A DNA stretch of 16,407 nucleotides from assembly GCA_020718925.1 (NCBI GenBank), contig DYRC01000052.1:1-16407 (forward strand). The letters run 5' to 3'. Below the pieces are notes generated by a model that was not told the origin of the DNA, did no database searches, and saw only the letters and a list, made by a program, of their open reading frames with translations. Shown here in pieces: positions 1 through 7,879 of this stretch. Source of the stretch: Desulfonema limicola. Its GTDB lineage: Bacteria; Desulfobacterota; Desulfobacteria; Desulfobacterales; DYRC01. The position numbers and the translations under genes are program-made. The first letter of the stretch is position 1. Each line of letters opens with the position of its first letter.

Positions 1-66
1 GCGGTCTGTTTCCTGAAACATCTGCCAGACTTTCTGAAAGCCCTGTTCAATTACCTGAGAATCCAT
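1..66 (-). CDS. N-terminal fragment of a hypothetical protein, cut by window edge
   Basis: Only the first 22 codons lie in the window; the gene runs off the left edge. An ATG at 66 is preceded by a good Shine-Dalgarno (GGAGG, complement of 73-77, spacing 6), and the frame reads MDSQVIEQGFQKVWQMFQET followed by DR. It begins 14 bp after the stop of the MlaD-like gene, so the two are probably co-transcribed. The 'FQETDR' stretch resembles the heptad-like coiled-coil start of DUF3782/PD-(D/E)XK-type hypothetical proteins, where ETDR repeats are common. That is a recollection of family style from very few residues, so the product is left open. Confidence 0.6.
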   Translation of the reverse strand, partial: MDSQVIEQGFQKVWQMFQETDR

Positions 67-80
67 AAAATACCTCCATC

Positions 81-1130
81 TTATTTTTCAGTCTTTTCAT
101 AAAATTCCGCACTTTCTTTACTGCTGGGAACAGGCTCTCCGAATATCAGTCTGGACGGACGATCTGAAATGACCTCCACAAACGCATTCAGCCCATCACT
201 GGCTTTTTCAAGATTCTGAAGCGTTACCAGCAGATGCCGCTGAATTGCCGCCATCCGCAGATCGGAGTTTCTTACCAGCCCCGTTCCTTCAGCCATAAAT
301 GTTTCCATATTTCTGACCGTGTTGTTGAGACTGCCGATGGCTTCCTGAATATCTTTTGACGAATTTGCCAGCAGATGATCCGCTCTGCTCACCGTCTGAC
401 TGGCAGTTGCCGTGATATTTTTTACATCAGCAACGCTTTTATCCGCATTGATCATCAGACGTTCCAAAGACGCGCCGGAGTGTTCCAAAGACGAAATAAT
501 ATGTTTCCACTTTTCAGAATCCAATACGGTTTCAATTCTTGCCAGAGTCCCCCGGACATCTGAAGATACTTTCTGAATCTGAGCATCTTCCACTGCCTTA
601 TTGAAGTTATCCATCGCATTTTTAAAGCGATCCGATATGCCTTTGCTGTCAAAATTTTTTACATGAACCAGCACAGCATCCACGCCATCCATCAGCAATT
701 TTACACCGGACGGCTTTGTGGCAACCATCGGATATCCGGGCTTGAAACTGATTTTCGGAGAAACGTCTGCTTCGCCTTCGCGCTTGATGTCCAACTCAAT
801 AAACATAATGCCGGTGATGCCGACAGATTTTAGCTGCGCGGTTATTTTTTCAGGGCTGATTTCCGTTTCAATATCAATACTTAAAACCACTTCGATCAGC
901 GTTCCATCCGGCGCTACCCCGACGCTTTTCACCCGTCCGATGGCAACGCCCCGATATTTAACGGCGGAATCTTTATCCAATCCCTGAACAGATTCATCAA
1001 AATATGCCACATAATTGCGGCTTTTCTGGAAATAGTTGGACATGCCAAGCCATATAATTGCGGTAATCGCAATCGCAAGCCCTGCAATGGTGAATAATCC
1101 TACGGTAAATGCGGTTTTTTGTGATGTCAT
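81..1130 (-). CDS. MlaD/Mce-family lipid-transport protein
   Basis: 349 residues. One N-terminal membrane helix at about 9-30 is followed by an Mce/MlaD domain at about 38-117, with the typical pattern 'YFDESVQGLDKDSAVKYRGV..GRVKSV' and 'GITGIMFIELD'. A long helical, coiled-coil-prone tail runs from about 145 to 330. Mce proteins sit in the inner membrane and form hexameric rings or tubes that carry phospholipids across the periplasm, normally with an MlaE permease and MlaF ATPase. Neither is encoded upstream here: the next gene at 1301 is divergent, so this copy leads its own transcript and must use a permease/ATPase encoded elsewhere, or work differently. The ATG at 1130 has only a weak, distant SD (AGAGG about 13 nt away), but the next Met (residue 30) lies beyond the membrane helix, so this start is kept. 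Family assignment is firm; the transported lipid is unknown. Confidence 0.88.
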   Translation of the reverse strand: MTSQKTAFTVGLFTIAGLAIAITAIIWLGMSNYFQKSRNYVAYFDESVQGLDKDSAVKYRGVAIGRVKSVGVAPDGTLIEVVLSIDIETEISPEKITAQLKSVGITGIMFIELDIKREGEADVSPKISFKPGYPMVATKPSGVKLLMDGVDAVLVHVKNFDSKGISDRFKNAMDNFNKAVEDAQIQKVSSDVRGTLARIETVLDSEKWKHIISSLEHSGASLERLMINADKSVADVKNITATASQTVSRADHLLANSSKDIQEAIGSLNNTVRNMETFMAEGTGLVRNSDLRMAAIQRHLLVTLQNLEKASDGLNAFVEVISDRPSRLIFGEPVPSSKESAEFYEKTEK

Positions 1131-1163
1131 ATCGGACTGTCAACCTCTGAATTGATATTTTGT

Positions 1164-1206
1164 CCTGTCTGATAGTTCTTGACGCAAGACAGGGAATAAG
1201 TATAAA
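1164..1206 (+). promoter_or_regulatory. Candidate sigma-70 promoter with overlapping dyad for the phosphatase gene
   Basis: TTGACG (1179-1184) and TATAAA (1201-1206) are separated by 16 bp, placing a start near 1213. An inverted repeat, CCTGTCT (1164-1170) and AGACAGG (1187-1193), brackets the -35 box and could be an operator. The 170-bp gap also has to hold the divergent promoter for the MlaD gene, for which no convincing boxes were seen. Confidence 0.45.
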
Positions 1207-1300
1207 TTACCTGATAATAAGGAAAAGGTCAATATCAGAAGAAAACTGATCCGATAATTTCAGTCTGTCCGTAGAATCCCCATCACTGAGGAGGGAAAAC

Positions 1301-1897
1301 ATGATTCGCACAGTTATGATTTATTCTTTTGTTTGCATACTCTTAGTCTCCGGATGTGCAACCCGTCCGACAACGCCGCCCACGCGTACTTGGGACAAGC
1401 CGTGTGATAATTGTACCATCAACGGCATCAAGCTTGACGGTATTGAAAACTTCGCGGTATTAAGTCCCGGCGTTTTGTGGCGGGGCGCTCAACCCGGAAC
1501 AAACGATGCGTTCCGAAAGCTGGAACAGGCAGGCGCAAAGACCATCATTAATCTGCGGCATGACCATGATGATTTCCCGCTGCTTGCCGGAACAAAGCTT
1601 CAATACCTGTGGATACCTCAGCGTGCATGGCATCCGGAAGAACAGAATCTCATCATATTTTTAAAAATACTTGAAGACCCGAAAAACCTGCCGGTATTTA
1701 TACACTGCGCCGAAGGAAGGGATCGGACAGGATACAATGTTGCAACATATCGGATAGTGAAGGGAAATTGGGCAGCAGACGATGCCATCCATGAGATGTT
1801 TGACTTCCGTTTTAATGCCATCTGGTTTCGTAATCCGGGTTTTTTACAGAAATTGAATGCTGAAGAGATGCGGACGCGCCTTAAACTGGCGCCGTAG
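1301..1897 (+). CDS. Lipoprotein with dual-specificity/tyrosine phosphatase domain
   Basis: 198 residues. The N-terminus is a lipoprotein signal: a hydrophobic stretch ending in LVSGC, with C19 as the predicted lipidated cysteine. The rest is a compact cysteine-phosphatase fold: 'GVLWRGAQPGTNDAFRKL' (about 57-74), 'TIINLRHD' (81-88), and the P-loop signature HCAEGRDRTG at 135-144 (nucleophile C136, R142, T143). This fits the C-X5-R signature of dual-specificity/PTP-like phosphatases, and the WRGAQP start is typical of bacterial members. The ATG at 1301 has a strong SD (GAGGAGG just upstream). It is apparently a single gene, divergent from the MlaD gene and followed by a long gap. An envelope-anchored enzyme acting on phosphotyrosine, inositol phosphate or another phosphoester is inferred; the substrate is unknown. 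Confidence 0.85.
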   Translation: MIRTVMIYSFVCILLVSGCATRPTTPPTRTWDKPCDNCTINGIKLDGIENFAVLSPGVLWRGAQPGTNDAFRKLEQAGAKTIINLRHDHDDFPLLAGTKLQYLWIPQRAWHPEEQNLIIFLKILEDPKNLPVFIHCAEGRDRTGYNVATYRIVKGNWAADDAIHEMFDFRFNAIWFRNPGFLQKLNAEEMRTRLKLAP

Positions 1898-1911
1898 TTA
1901 TTGTTTCCTAT

Positions 1912-1943
1912 CCTTTCGCCTGAAACGGAGAAGGGATTTTTTT
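1912..1943 (+). terminator. Weak candidate intrinsic terminator after the phosphatase gene
   Basis: A short imperfect stem (CCTT at 1912-1915 with AAGG at 1931-1934, plus one wobble pair) is followed by a run of seven T (1937-1943). Position and T-run fit a terminator, but the stem is poor. Confidence 0.3.
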
Positions 1944-2240
1944 CAAGGTAGTGGTTCACTGATGACTTGTTTCAGTTCAATTTCCGATTGTCATACCCCT
2001 TTGTGAGAATGAGTCGCTTTTTGTTCCGAAATATTGTATGTACAACATACTAGTATTATAATATAACCCATCAAACTCAGGTTATTTTTTTATCTCATTA
2101 TCTGCAATTTAAATAACTTAATTTTCAAAAAATTATTGACAAAGCTCAGATTAAAAAATATATGATGAAATTTGCTAATAAAATCTAATCCTCAATTGCA
2201 CCTGACTCTGATGGTGAGCATTTAAATAAAGGATAATAAG
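1944..2240. other. AT-rich intergenic region upstream of the binding-protein operon
   Basis: No convincing ORF. The region is strongly AT-rich and contains the palindrome TTGTATGTACAA (2034-2045). This overlaps a second dyad GTATGT-ACA-ACATAC (2036-2050), about 90 bp upstream of the candidate promoter at 2136. These are plausible regulator sites, but no binding protein can be assigned. Confidence 0.45.
2136..2166 (+). promoter_or_regulatory. Candidate sigma-70 promoter for the SBP-SBP-kinase operon
   Basis: A perfect -35 TTGACA (2136-2141) is followed by a -10 candidate, either TATATG (2159-2164, spacing 17) or TATGAT (2161-2166, spacing 19). It lies about 75 bp before the first gene, in AT-rich DNA. 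Confidence 0.55.
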
Positions 2241-3185
2241 ATGAAATTATTCTTTTTATCAAAAAATATCCGAGTGGTCGTGATTGGGGCAGCTTTATCC
2301 TGCTGTTTGCTGACGTCTATGGCTTATGCTGCGGATTTGGCAGAAATCAGACAACGGGGTGTTCTGCGCCATATCGGTATCCCTTATGCCAATTTTGTAA
2401 GGCAGACGGAAGCCGGGGTTGACGGTTTGGACGTGGAACTGATGAAACTTTTTGCGAAGCATCTCGGCGTCCGCTATGAATGGATAAATACCACTTGGTC
2501 TGACATTTTCGGAGATATTTCCGGTAAAAAAATTCGTAATGAAGGCGATAACGCTGTGGTAATCGGAAAAGTTCCGATTCGGGGTGATATTATTGCCAAC
2601 GGTCTCACGATATTACCGTGGCGTGAAAAAATTGTAGCATTTTCAATACCGACCTTTCCTACCGGCGTATGGATGGTCGCCCGCTCCGACTCTTCCATCA
2701 AACCGATTGAACCCAGCGGCAAAACAGAGACTGATATTCAACGGGTCATGGCACTGCTTTCCGGACGTTCTGTTCTCGCCATGAAAGGAACCTGCCTTGA
2801 TCCCGATCTCTATGATCTGCCTGTGAAAAGCACGGAAATCCGGTTATATACAGCCAGCCAGAATTTAAGCGAAATGGCTCCGGCGATAATTAACGGCGCT
2901 GCTGATGCGACCTTGCTTGATATTCCCGATGTTCTTATCGCATTACAGAAATGGCCGGAAGATATAAAGGTGATCGGACCGGTTTCATCTCTGCAACTGA
3001 TGGGCGTTGCCGTAGATAAATCCTCGACGGAACTTCTTGATTCGTTTAACCGATTCTTTCAAATCTGCTGGAAAAACGGTACTTATGAAAAATTGGTAAA
3101 AAAATACTATCCGTCAGTGTTTCTCTATCTGGGTGACTTTTTCAAAAGGGATGCTGAAAAACAACCGCTTTTACCTCAAAAATAG
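2241..3185 (+). CDS. Periplasmic solute-binding protein, family 3 type (first paralog)
   Basis: 314 residues. A signal peptide with a hydrophobic core at about 11-28 ends at AYA-AD, cleaved near residue 30. The mature protein follows the bacterial extracellular solute-binding family 3 layout: 'LAEIRQRGVLRHIGI' (33-47), 'GLDVELMKLFAKHLG' (62-76), 'IRGDIIANGLTILPWREK' (113-130), 'PTFPTGVWMVARSD' (137-150), and a closing 'NGTYEKLVKKYYPSVF' (279-294). SD AAAGGA lies 7 nt before the ATG. It is followed 56 bp later by a close paralog and then a histidine kinase, with no permease or ATPase. This suggests a ligand sensor rather than a transport component, which is an inference from context. The family usually binds amino acids or other small polar ligands; the ligand here is not readable. 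A conserved Cys (GTCLDPDLY, 183-191) is shared with the paralog. Confidence 0.86.
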   Translation: MKLFFLSKNIRVVVIGAALSCCLLTSMAYAADLAEIRQRGVLRHIGIPYANFVRQTEAGVDGLDVELMKLFAKHLGVRYEWINTTWSDIFGDISGKKIRNEGDNAVVIGKVPIRGDIIANGLTILPWREKIVAFSIPTFPTGVWMVARSDSSIKPIEPSGKTETDIQRVMALLSGRSVLAMKGTCLDPDLYDLPVKSTEIRLYTASQNLSEMAPAIINGAADATLLDIPDVLIALQKWPEDIKVIGPVSSLQLMGVAVDKSSTELLDSFNRFFQICWKNGTYEKLVKKYYPSVFLYLGDFFKRDAEKQPLLPQK

Positions 3186-3241
3186 AGAAAAGCGGATGTG
3201 TCTGATTCTGACAGTAAATAATATTCATCGGAGGAATTAAC

Positions 3242-4150
3242 ATGAAATTGGGATGTATCATCGGAAGGACGCTGCTGATATTGACCGGATTGTTTATGTG
3301 GATAACAGTAACAGCCGGACATTCGAGCGCAGGAGATTTGGCTGATATTCTCAAATCAGGCAAACTACGCCATTTGGGCATTGTGTATGCTAACTTTGTT
3401 ACGACCGAGAAGGCTGGGCTGGATGTTGAATTGATGAAGCTTTTTTCAGCACACCTTGGCGTCGGATATGAATTTGTTGAAACCAACTGGCAGAATGTTC
3501 TCGCAGATCTGACCGGTAAAGCGGTTGTGCCTAAAAATGAGGATGATATTGAGATAAAGGGCGAAAGCCCTGTCCGGGGCGATATGATTGCCACCGGTTT
3601 TACGGTGTTGCCCTGGCGTAAGAAAGTGGTTGATTTTTCTGATACCACCTTTCCGACAGGCGTCTGGCTCATTTCCCGATCTGACTCAGCCTTGCAGCCC
3701 ATAATTCCCACGAATGATATTTCAAAGGATATCGAAGCCGTCAAGAAAAAGTTGTCCGGGGTGAGCGTTCTGACGTTGAAAAACAGTTGTCTGGATCCGG
3801 ACCTTTACGGCATGAGCAGTACCGGTGCAACGGTCAAACTGTTTCCGGCAGACCGCAATCTGGATGAAATGATTCCGGCAATTATAGCCAGAATGGCGGA
3901 ATCAACCCTGATGGACGTTCCTGTGGCGCTCGTGGCATTGGAAGAATCCCCCGGAGGAATCAAAGTCATCGGACCTATTTCACAGCTTCAGGAAATGGCT
4001 TGCGCGTTCCCCAAAACATCCCCCAATCTTCGTAAGGCATTCAACGATTTTTTACGCCAATGTAAGAAAGATGGCAGATATAAGAGCCTTATGAAGAAAT
4101 ATTATCCTTCGGTATTTCTTTATTATCCTGATTTTTTAGAGAAAAAATAA
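3242..4150 (+). CDS. Periplasmic solute-binding protein, family 3 type (second paralog)
   Basis: 302 residues. A signal peptide ends at SSA-GD near residue 30. It matches its upstream neighbour along the whole length: 'RHLGIVYANF' (43-52), 'LDVELMKLFSAHLGVGYEF' (60-78), 'VRGDMIATGFTVLPWRKK' (111-128), 'TTFPTGVWLISRSDS' (135-149), 'NSCLDPDLYG' (181-190), and the ending 'MKKYYPSVFLYYPDF' (284-298). The pair is therefore a tandem duplication that has diverged. A strong SD (GGAGG, 3230-3234, spacing 7) precedes the ATG. The stop lies 17 bp before the kinase start, so both binding proteins and the kinase are very likely one operon. One may recognise a different ligand from the other; nothing in the sequence says which. 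Confidence 0.86.
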   Translation: MKLGCIIGRTLLILTGLFMWITVTAGHSSAGDLADILKSGKLRHLGIVYANFVTTEKAGLDVELMKLFSAHLGVGYEFVETNWQNVLADLTGKAVVPKNEDDIEIKGESPVRGDMIATGFTVLPWRKKVVDFSDTTFPTGVWLISRSDSALQPIIPTNDISKDIEAVKKKLSGVSVLTLKNSCLDPDLYGMSSTGATVKLFPADRNLDEMIPAIIARMAESTLMDVPVALVALEESPGGIKVIGPISQLQEMACAFPKTSPNLRKAFNDFLRQCKKDGRYKSLMKKYYPSVFLYYPDFLEKK

Positions 4151-4158
4151 CGTTTTCC

Positions 4159-4166
4159 GAGGTGAT
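4159..4166 (+). promoter_or_regulatory. Shine-Dalgarno that decides the kinase start (TTG at 4168)
   Basis: GAGGTGAT is an eight-base match to the complement of the 16S rRNA 3' end. It overlaps the in-frame GTG at 4162, so that codon cannot be its start. The in-frame TTG at 4168, five bases after GAGG, is the better candidate. Confidence 0.5.
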
Positions 4167-4167
4167 T

Positions 4168-6084
4168 TTGCTGGGTATCCGTTTTTCTGCCTTAACATGG
4201 ACGAAAGTATTTCACAGACCATCTCTGACCTTGACAGGCGCATGTGCGGTGCTTGTAGTGTATATCGGCTTGTTGATGATGTCCAATTATAAGCATCAGG
4301 TAGCTCTGCGCGAATCCACCCTGAAACGTTTTCGATTGGATGTTGAAAAACGGGCAGCCTCAGTGGGCTATTTTTTTTCAGAAAGAAAATACGATCTGCT
4401 GGCAATAGCGGATTCCCGCGAAATTCTGAGCTATTTCAAAAATAAAGCACAGGGAATGAGCGAGCAATACGGCTTGAAAGTAAATCTGTTTGTTATTGCT
4501 CAGATGCTGGAGAAGACTCTTGCTGACAAACAGATAGAAGGCGAAAGCATCTATGAACGCTTTCTTCTTACAGATCAGAACGGACGCGCATTGGCAGATA
4601 CTGCATCCCGGAATGAAACGAATCTGATTCCGCCATCGTTTCGGGAAAAATTTCCGATGAATCAGACAAGCACCCCGACCATCTTTGCGGATGAAAGAGA
4701 GGGAAAGTTTGAAATCCTGATGAGTTGGCACTGTAAATATCGGAATGAGCTGACAGGGATTCTGATGGTGTGGCTGAACTATAATACGCTGTCAAAACAT
4801 TTCATTCATTTTTCTGAACAATCTGCCATGAAAGGCTTTAGTCTGGCAACTACTGACGGCAGGCTGATTTGTACTCATGGACGGAAAAAATGTCCGATAA
4901 ACAATAAGCTGCTGTCTGAACATAATGCTTCGTTATCAAAGGATGAATTTTCATTCATCTCCTTTACCACCCCGGAGGGTGAACGGAATGTATTCCTAAC
5001 CCGGATTTCAATCCGAAATACTCCGCTGAATCTGTTGGCTTGGATTGAAAAAGAAGAACTTTTCGGCGATCTGTCGCCATGGCAGTTACTTATCGGAACC
5101 GGGGCGCTGGCATTGGTGATTCTTGTCGGTACGGGGTTTTTAATTCGGTTTAATACCAACCACCTTATACTCAAAGCACGATTTGAAGATTCGGAACAGC
5201 AGCAGAAATTATTAGATAGGCAGGTACAGGAACGATCTTATGAACTCCTGCTGACAAATGAAGAACTTAAAAAAGAAATTGAGCAGCGTACCAAAGCTGA
5301 AGCCGAGCTGGTGAAAGCATATAATGAACTCAAGGGAACTCAGGCTCAGCTTGTTCAGACGGCAAAGCTGGCATCTATCGGCGAACTGGCAGCCGGTGTT
5401 GCCCATGAACTGAACCAGCCTCTGATGGCTATTCGCACGTTGGTTCAGGTTCTGATCAGAAGTTTTCAAAAACTGCCTTCCGGCGGGCTTGAAGAACATT
5501 TGAAGACCATTGAACGGAACACCGGTCGGATGATGAACATTATCAATCATCTGCGAATTTTTTCGCGCCAGTCTTCGGTCTCTTATACGGATGTCAATGT
5601 TAACGATGTCATTAATGACGCGCTTCTTATGGTCAACGAACAATTGCGTCTGCGGAACATTGAGATTTACAAAACTCTCGGACAAGACCGTTTATGCTGC
5701 CTCGGAAACCCCAATCAATTGGAACAGGTTTTTCTGAACCTGATTACCAATGCACGAGATGCCATCACGTCAAAAGCGGAAACCGACACAAATTATCATG
5801 GCATGCTGGAAATTATTACCCGATTTTCAGCAGACCGCAAATATGGTATCGAAATCATATTCAAAGATAATGGAAGCGGAATATCCCCTGAAAATATCAA
5901 CAGACTGTTTGACCCGTTTTTTACCACCAAAGAGGTCGGCAAAGGCACCGGACTGGGGCTTTCCATCAGTTACGGTATCATTCAGGATCATGGCGGCAGT
6001 ATTGCCGTAACCAGCACTTCCTCGGAAGGCACCACCTTCACCATTTGTTTACCTGAGAAAAAAGATTCCTTGAAATGCAATTGA
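4168..6084 (+). CDS. Membrane sensor histidine kinase linked to the binding proteins
   Basis: About 638 residues from TTG 4168, or 640 from GTG 4162 (numbering below uses 640). TM1 is at about 22-40, an extracytoplasmic sensor region at about 42-305, and TM2 at about 308-328. A coiled coil (about 340-400) leads into a HisKA domain with phospho-acceptor H415 in 'GVAHELNQPL', then a HATPase_c domain with N-box 'NLITNARDA' (526-534), G1 'DNGSG' (569-573), F-box 'FDPFFTTK' (583-590) and G2 'GTGLGLS'. All catalytic motifs are present, and there is no receiver domain, so a separate response regulator is required. The large periplasmic region may read the ligand state of the two binding proteins encoded just upstream (inferred from operon structure, 17-bp spacing). 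The convergent NtrC-type regulator at 6115-7479 is nearby but better matched to the ZraS-like kinase, so the partner is uncertain. Confidence 0.88.
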   Translation: MLGIRFSALTWTKVFHRPSLTLTGACAVLVVYIGLLMMSNYKHQVALRESTLKRFRLDVEKRAASVGYFFSERKYDLLAIADSREILSYFKNKAQGMSEQYGLKVNLFVIAQMLEKTLADKQIEGESIYERFLLTDQNGRALADTASRNETNLIPPSFREKFPMNQTSTPTIFADEREGKFEILMSWHCKYRNELTGILMVWLNYNTLSKHFIHFSEQSAMKGFSLATTDGRLICTHGRKKCPINNKLLSEHNASLSKDEFSFISFTTPEGERNVFLTRISIRNTPLNLLAWIEKEELFGDLSPWQLLIGTGALALVILVGTGFLIRFNTNHLILKARFEDSEQQQKLLDRQVQERSYELLLTNEELKKEIEQRTKAEAELVKAYNELKGTQAQLVQTAKLASIGELAAGVAHELNQPLMAIRTLVQVLIRSFQKLPSGGLEEHLKTIERNTGRMMNIINHLRIFSRQSSVSYTDVNVNDVINDALLMVNEQLRLRNIEIYKTLGQDRLCCLGNPNQLEQVFLNLITNARDAITSKAETDTNYHGMLEIITRFSADRKYGIEIIFKDNGSGISPENINRLFDPFFTTKEVGKGTGLGLSISYGIIQDHGGSIAVTSTSSEGTTFTICLPEKKDSLKCN

Positions 6085-6110
6085 TAACTTTGTCATTAAA
6101 ACTCTTCAAA

Positions 6111-6138
6111 GGCGTTAGTCTGTAACGCCGTATTTTTT
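6111..6138 (+). terminator. Intrinsic terminator of the SBP-kinase operon, overlapping the opposing gene's 3' end
   Basis: A perfect 7-bp stem, GGCGTTA (6111-6117) and TAACGCC (6123-6129) with loop GTCTG, is followed on the plus strand by G then TATTTTTT (6131-6138). The stem and T-run lie inside the last codons and stop of the convergent regulator gene (stop 6115-6117). On the minus strand only a weak T-rich tail follows, so plus-strand termination is the clear function. Confidence 0.75.
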
Positions 6139-7479
6139 AAGCTTTTCTCTGAGCGTTTTGCGCGTAATGCCCAACTGTCTTGCAGCTTCGCTCTTATTTC
6201 CCCCTACAAGCGATAATGTCTTTAAAATGGCGGCTTTCTCAACTTCATCCAACGGCTCAGACAAAAAATTATCAAGCTCCGGGATTCTGGCAGAACATCC
6301 GGCAGTGTTGTTAATCATGGGGAAATCTTCAATGTCTAAATATTCAGAGCGTGATAGCACCACCGCCCGCTCCATCGCATTCATCATCTCTCTGACATTT
6401 CCATGCCATTCCGAGCGAATCAGGCTGTCCATTGCGGCGGGGCTGAAGCCTTTGACAACTTTATGATTTTTTTCAGCAAAATATTTCAGAAAATGATGAG
6501 CAAGAAGCGGAATATCTTCCTGTCTTTCTCTGAGCGGCGGAATCGCCAATTCCACAACATTGAGCCGATAATACAGGTCTTCGCGGAAAGTTTTTGCCTG
6601 AATCATCTCTTTGAGGTTTTTATTGGTGGCAGTCATCAGGCGCACATCTGTGGAAATCACTTTTTCCCCGCCGACCCGGACAATCTCTCTTTCCTGAATC
6701 ACGCGCAAGAGCTTGGCTTGCATGGTTAAAGGCATTTCGCTGACTTCATCTAAAAACAGACTTCCGCCGTCTGCCTGAACAAATCTGCCTTCTTTGCGCC
6801 GATCCGCGCCCGTGAACGCGCCTTTTTCATGCCCGAACATTTCGGATTCCAAAAGCGTTTCGGTGATTGCGGCGCAGTTGATTTTGACAAAGGGACCGTC
6901 TTTTCTGGGGCTGTTGAAATGAATCGCTCCGGCAATGAGTTCTTTGCCGGTTCCGGATTCCCCGCGAATCATCACGGTCGCTTCGGACGGCGCAACCTGA
7001 GCTACGGTTTCCAAAAGTTTTGCCATAGCCGGACTCTGACCGATAATATGCTGCCGGTCAAACTGCCTGCCTATCGTTTCTCTGAGCATCTGATTTTCTT
7101 CTTTTAAGCGGATATGCTCCATTGCCCGATAGATGGTAATTTTAAGCTTGTCAAAATCAAGCGGCTTGGTGAGATAATCATACGCGCCTTTTTTCAGGGT
7201 TTCAATGGCGGTCTCCAGTGAAGAATACGCGGTCATAATGATAATCGGAATTGAGGGATTATACGCCTTGATCTTATCCAACGCTTCAATGCCGGATACT
7301 TTGACCATGCGGATATCCATCAGAATCAGATCAAACGAGCGTTCTTTCACCTTTTCAATTGCCGTTGAGCCATCGTCAGCTTCGGTAATGGTGTAATTCC
7401 ATCTGCCGAGCAAGGCTTTAAGCATGGTGCGGTGCGCCATATCGTCATCTACGACAAGAATATCGGGTTTTTCTTTCAT
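6115..7479 (-). CDS. zraR: NtrC-family sigma-54 response regulator, ZraR/AtoC-like
   Basis: 454 residues from ATG 7479. The order is receiver, AAA+, Fis-type HTH. Receiver: acidic pocket D11-D13, phospho-acceptor D55 ('LILMDIRM'), T83 and K105. AAA+: Walker A GESGTGKE (173-180), sigma-54-contacting GAFTGA loop (220-225), Walker B 'SLFLDEV' (240-246), sensor/R-finger region 'FREDLYYRLNV' (298-308). HTH: about 412-450, 'GGNKSEAARQLGITRKTLRE'. It should activate sigma-54 promoters when phosphorylated, most likely by the ZraS-like kinase at the head of the same minus-strand operon. The start is 4 bp after the PIN toxin stop, and an alternative ATG at 7491 overlaps that stop. Neither has a clear SD, so translational coupling to the toxin gene is likely. 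The symbol is by analogy and context; other members (AtoC, HydG) share this architecture. Confidence 0.88.
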   Translation of the reverse strand: MKEKPDILVVDDDMAHRTMLKALLGRWNYTITEADDGSTAIEKVKERSFDLILMDIRMVKVSGIEALDKIKAYNPSIPIIIMTAYSSLETAIETLKKGAYDYLTKPLDFDKLKITIYRAMEHIRLKEENQMLRETIGRQFDRQHIIGQSPAMAKLLETVAQVAPSEATVMIRGESGTGKELIAGAIHFNSPRKDGPFVKINCAAITETLLESEMFGHEKGAFTGADRRKEGRFVQADGGSLFLDEVSEMPLTMQAKLLRVIQEREIVRVGGEKVISTDVRLMTATNKNLKEMIQAKTFREDLYYRLNVVELAIPPLRERQEDIPLLAHHFLKYFAEKNHKVVKGFSPAAMDSLIRSEWHGNVREMMNAMERAVVLSRSEYLDIEDFPMINNTAGCSARIPELDNFLSEPLDEVEKAAILKTLSLVGGNKSEAARQLGITRKTLREKLKKYGVTD

Positions 7480-7483
7480 AATG

Positions 7484-7879
7484 TTAAGCATCAAAGGGAT
7501 TAATAGCCTGAAGTGATGTAATTGCTTTAAAATCATGAACATTTCTGGTCATCAGCGGCAATCTGAGAGACAGAGCTGTAGCTGCTATAATAGCATCCGG
7601 CAGCTTGATTCGGAAATTTTGGCGCAACGTAATACAGGTTTCAGCAATATCTCTTTCCAGTGGACATTCGATAAATTTGTCTAAAAATTTTTGGGTGAGC
7701 CGCAGAGATTCATCTGTATGCCCGCTCCATCCCAAAGTTTCAATTCTGGAAATAATAGAAATATACGCGCCTTGTTTTAACGTATCCAACAAAAATTTTT
7801 CAGCGTTTTTAGTCAGATGTCCGTTAATGTGATAAATCAGAATATTCGTGTCTATACAAGCTGATGCTATTGAATTCAT
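7484..7879 (-). CDS. PIN-domain toxin, VapC-like
   Basis: 131 residues from ATG 7879. PIN-fold acidic residues are in place: D10 in 'CIDTNILIY', E47 in 'SRIETLGW', D95 in 'LPDAIIAATAL', and N113/D116 in 'TRNVHDF'. VapC-type PIN proteins are Mg-dependent RNases, typically cleaving tRNA or rRNA and neutralised by a cognate antitoxin. The ATG forms the classic ATGA overlap with the antitoxin stop. An upstream in-frame ATG at 7891 is possible but would lie inside the antitoxin frame. The gene sits between a sensor kinase and its presumed response regulator and ends 4 bp before the latter. All the expected catalytic carboxylates can be seen, so it looks intact. Confidence 0.85.
   Translation of the reverse strand: MNSIASACIDTNILIYHINGHLTKNAEKFLLDTLKQGAYISIISRIETLGWSGHTDESLRLTQKFLDKFIECPLERDIAETCITLRQNFRIKLPDAIIAATALSLRLPLMTRNVHDFKAITSLQAINPFDA

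Noticed and set aside
3142..3744. 200-codon open frame on the minus strand across the second binding-protein gene
   Set aside because: It is antisense to a clear signal-peptide-bearing gene, has no family resemblance and no SD; it is a by-product of the real frame.
7480..7542. Longer N-terminus of the response regulator starting at 7542
   Set aside because: It would overlap the toxin gene by about 60 bp and adds residues before the receiver domain that do not fit the family.
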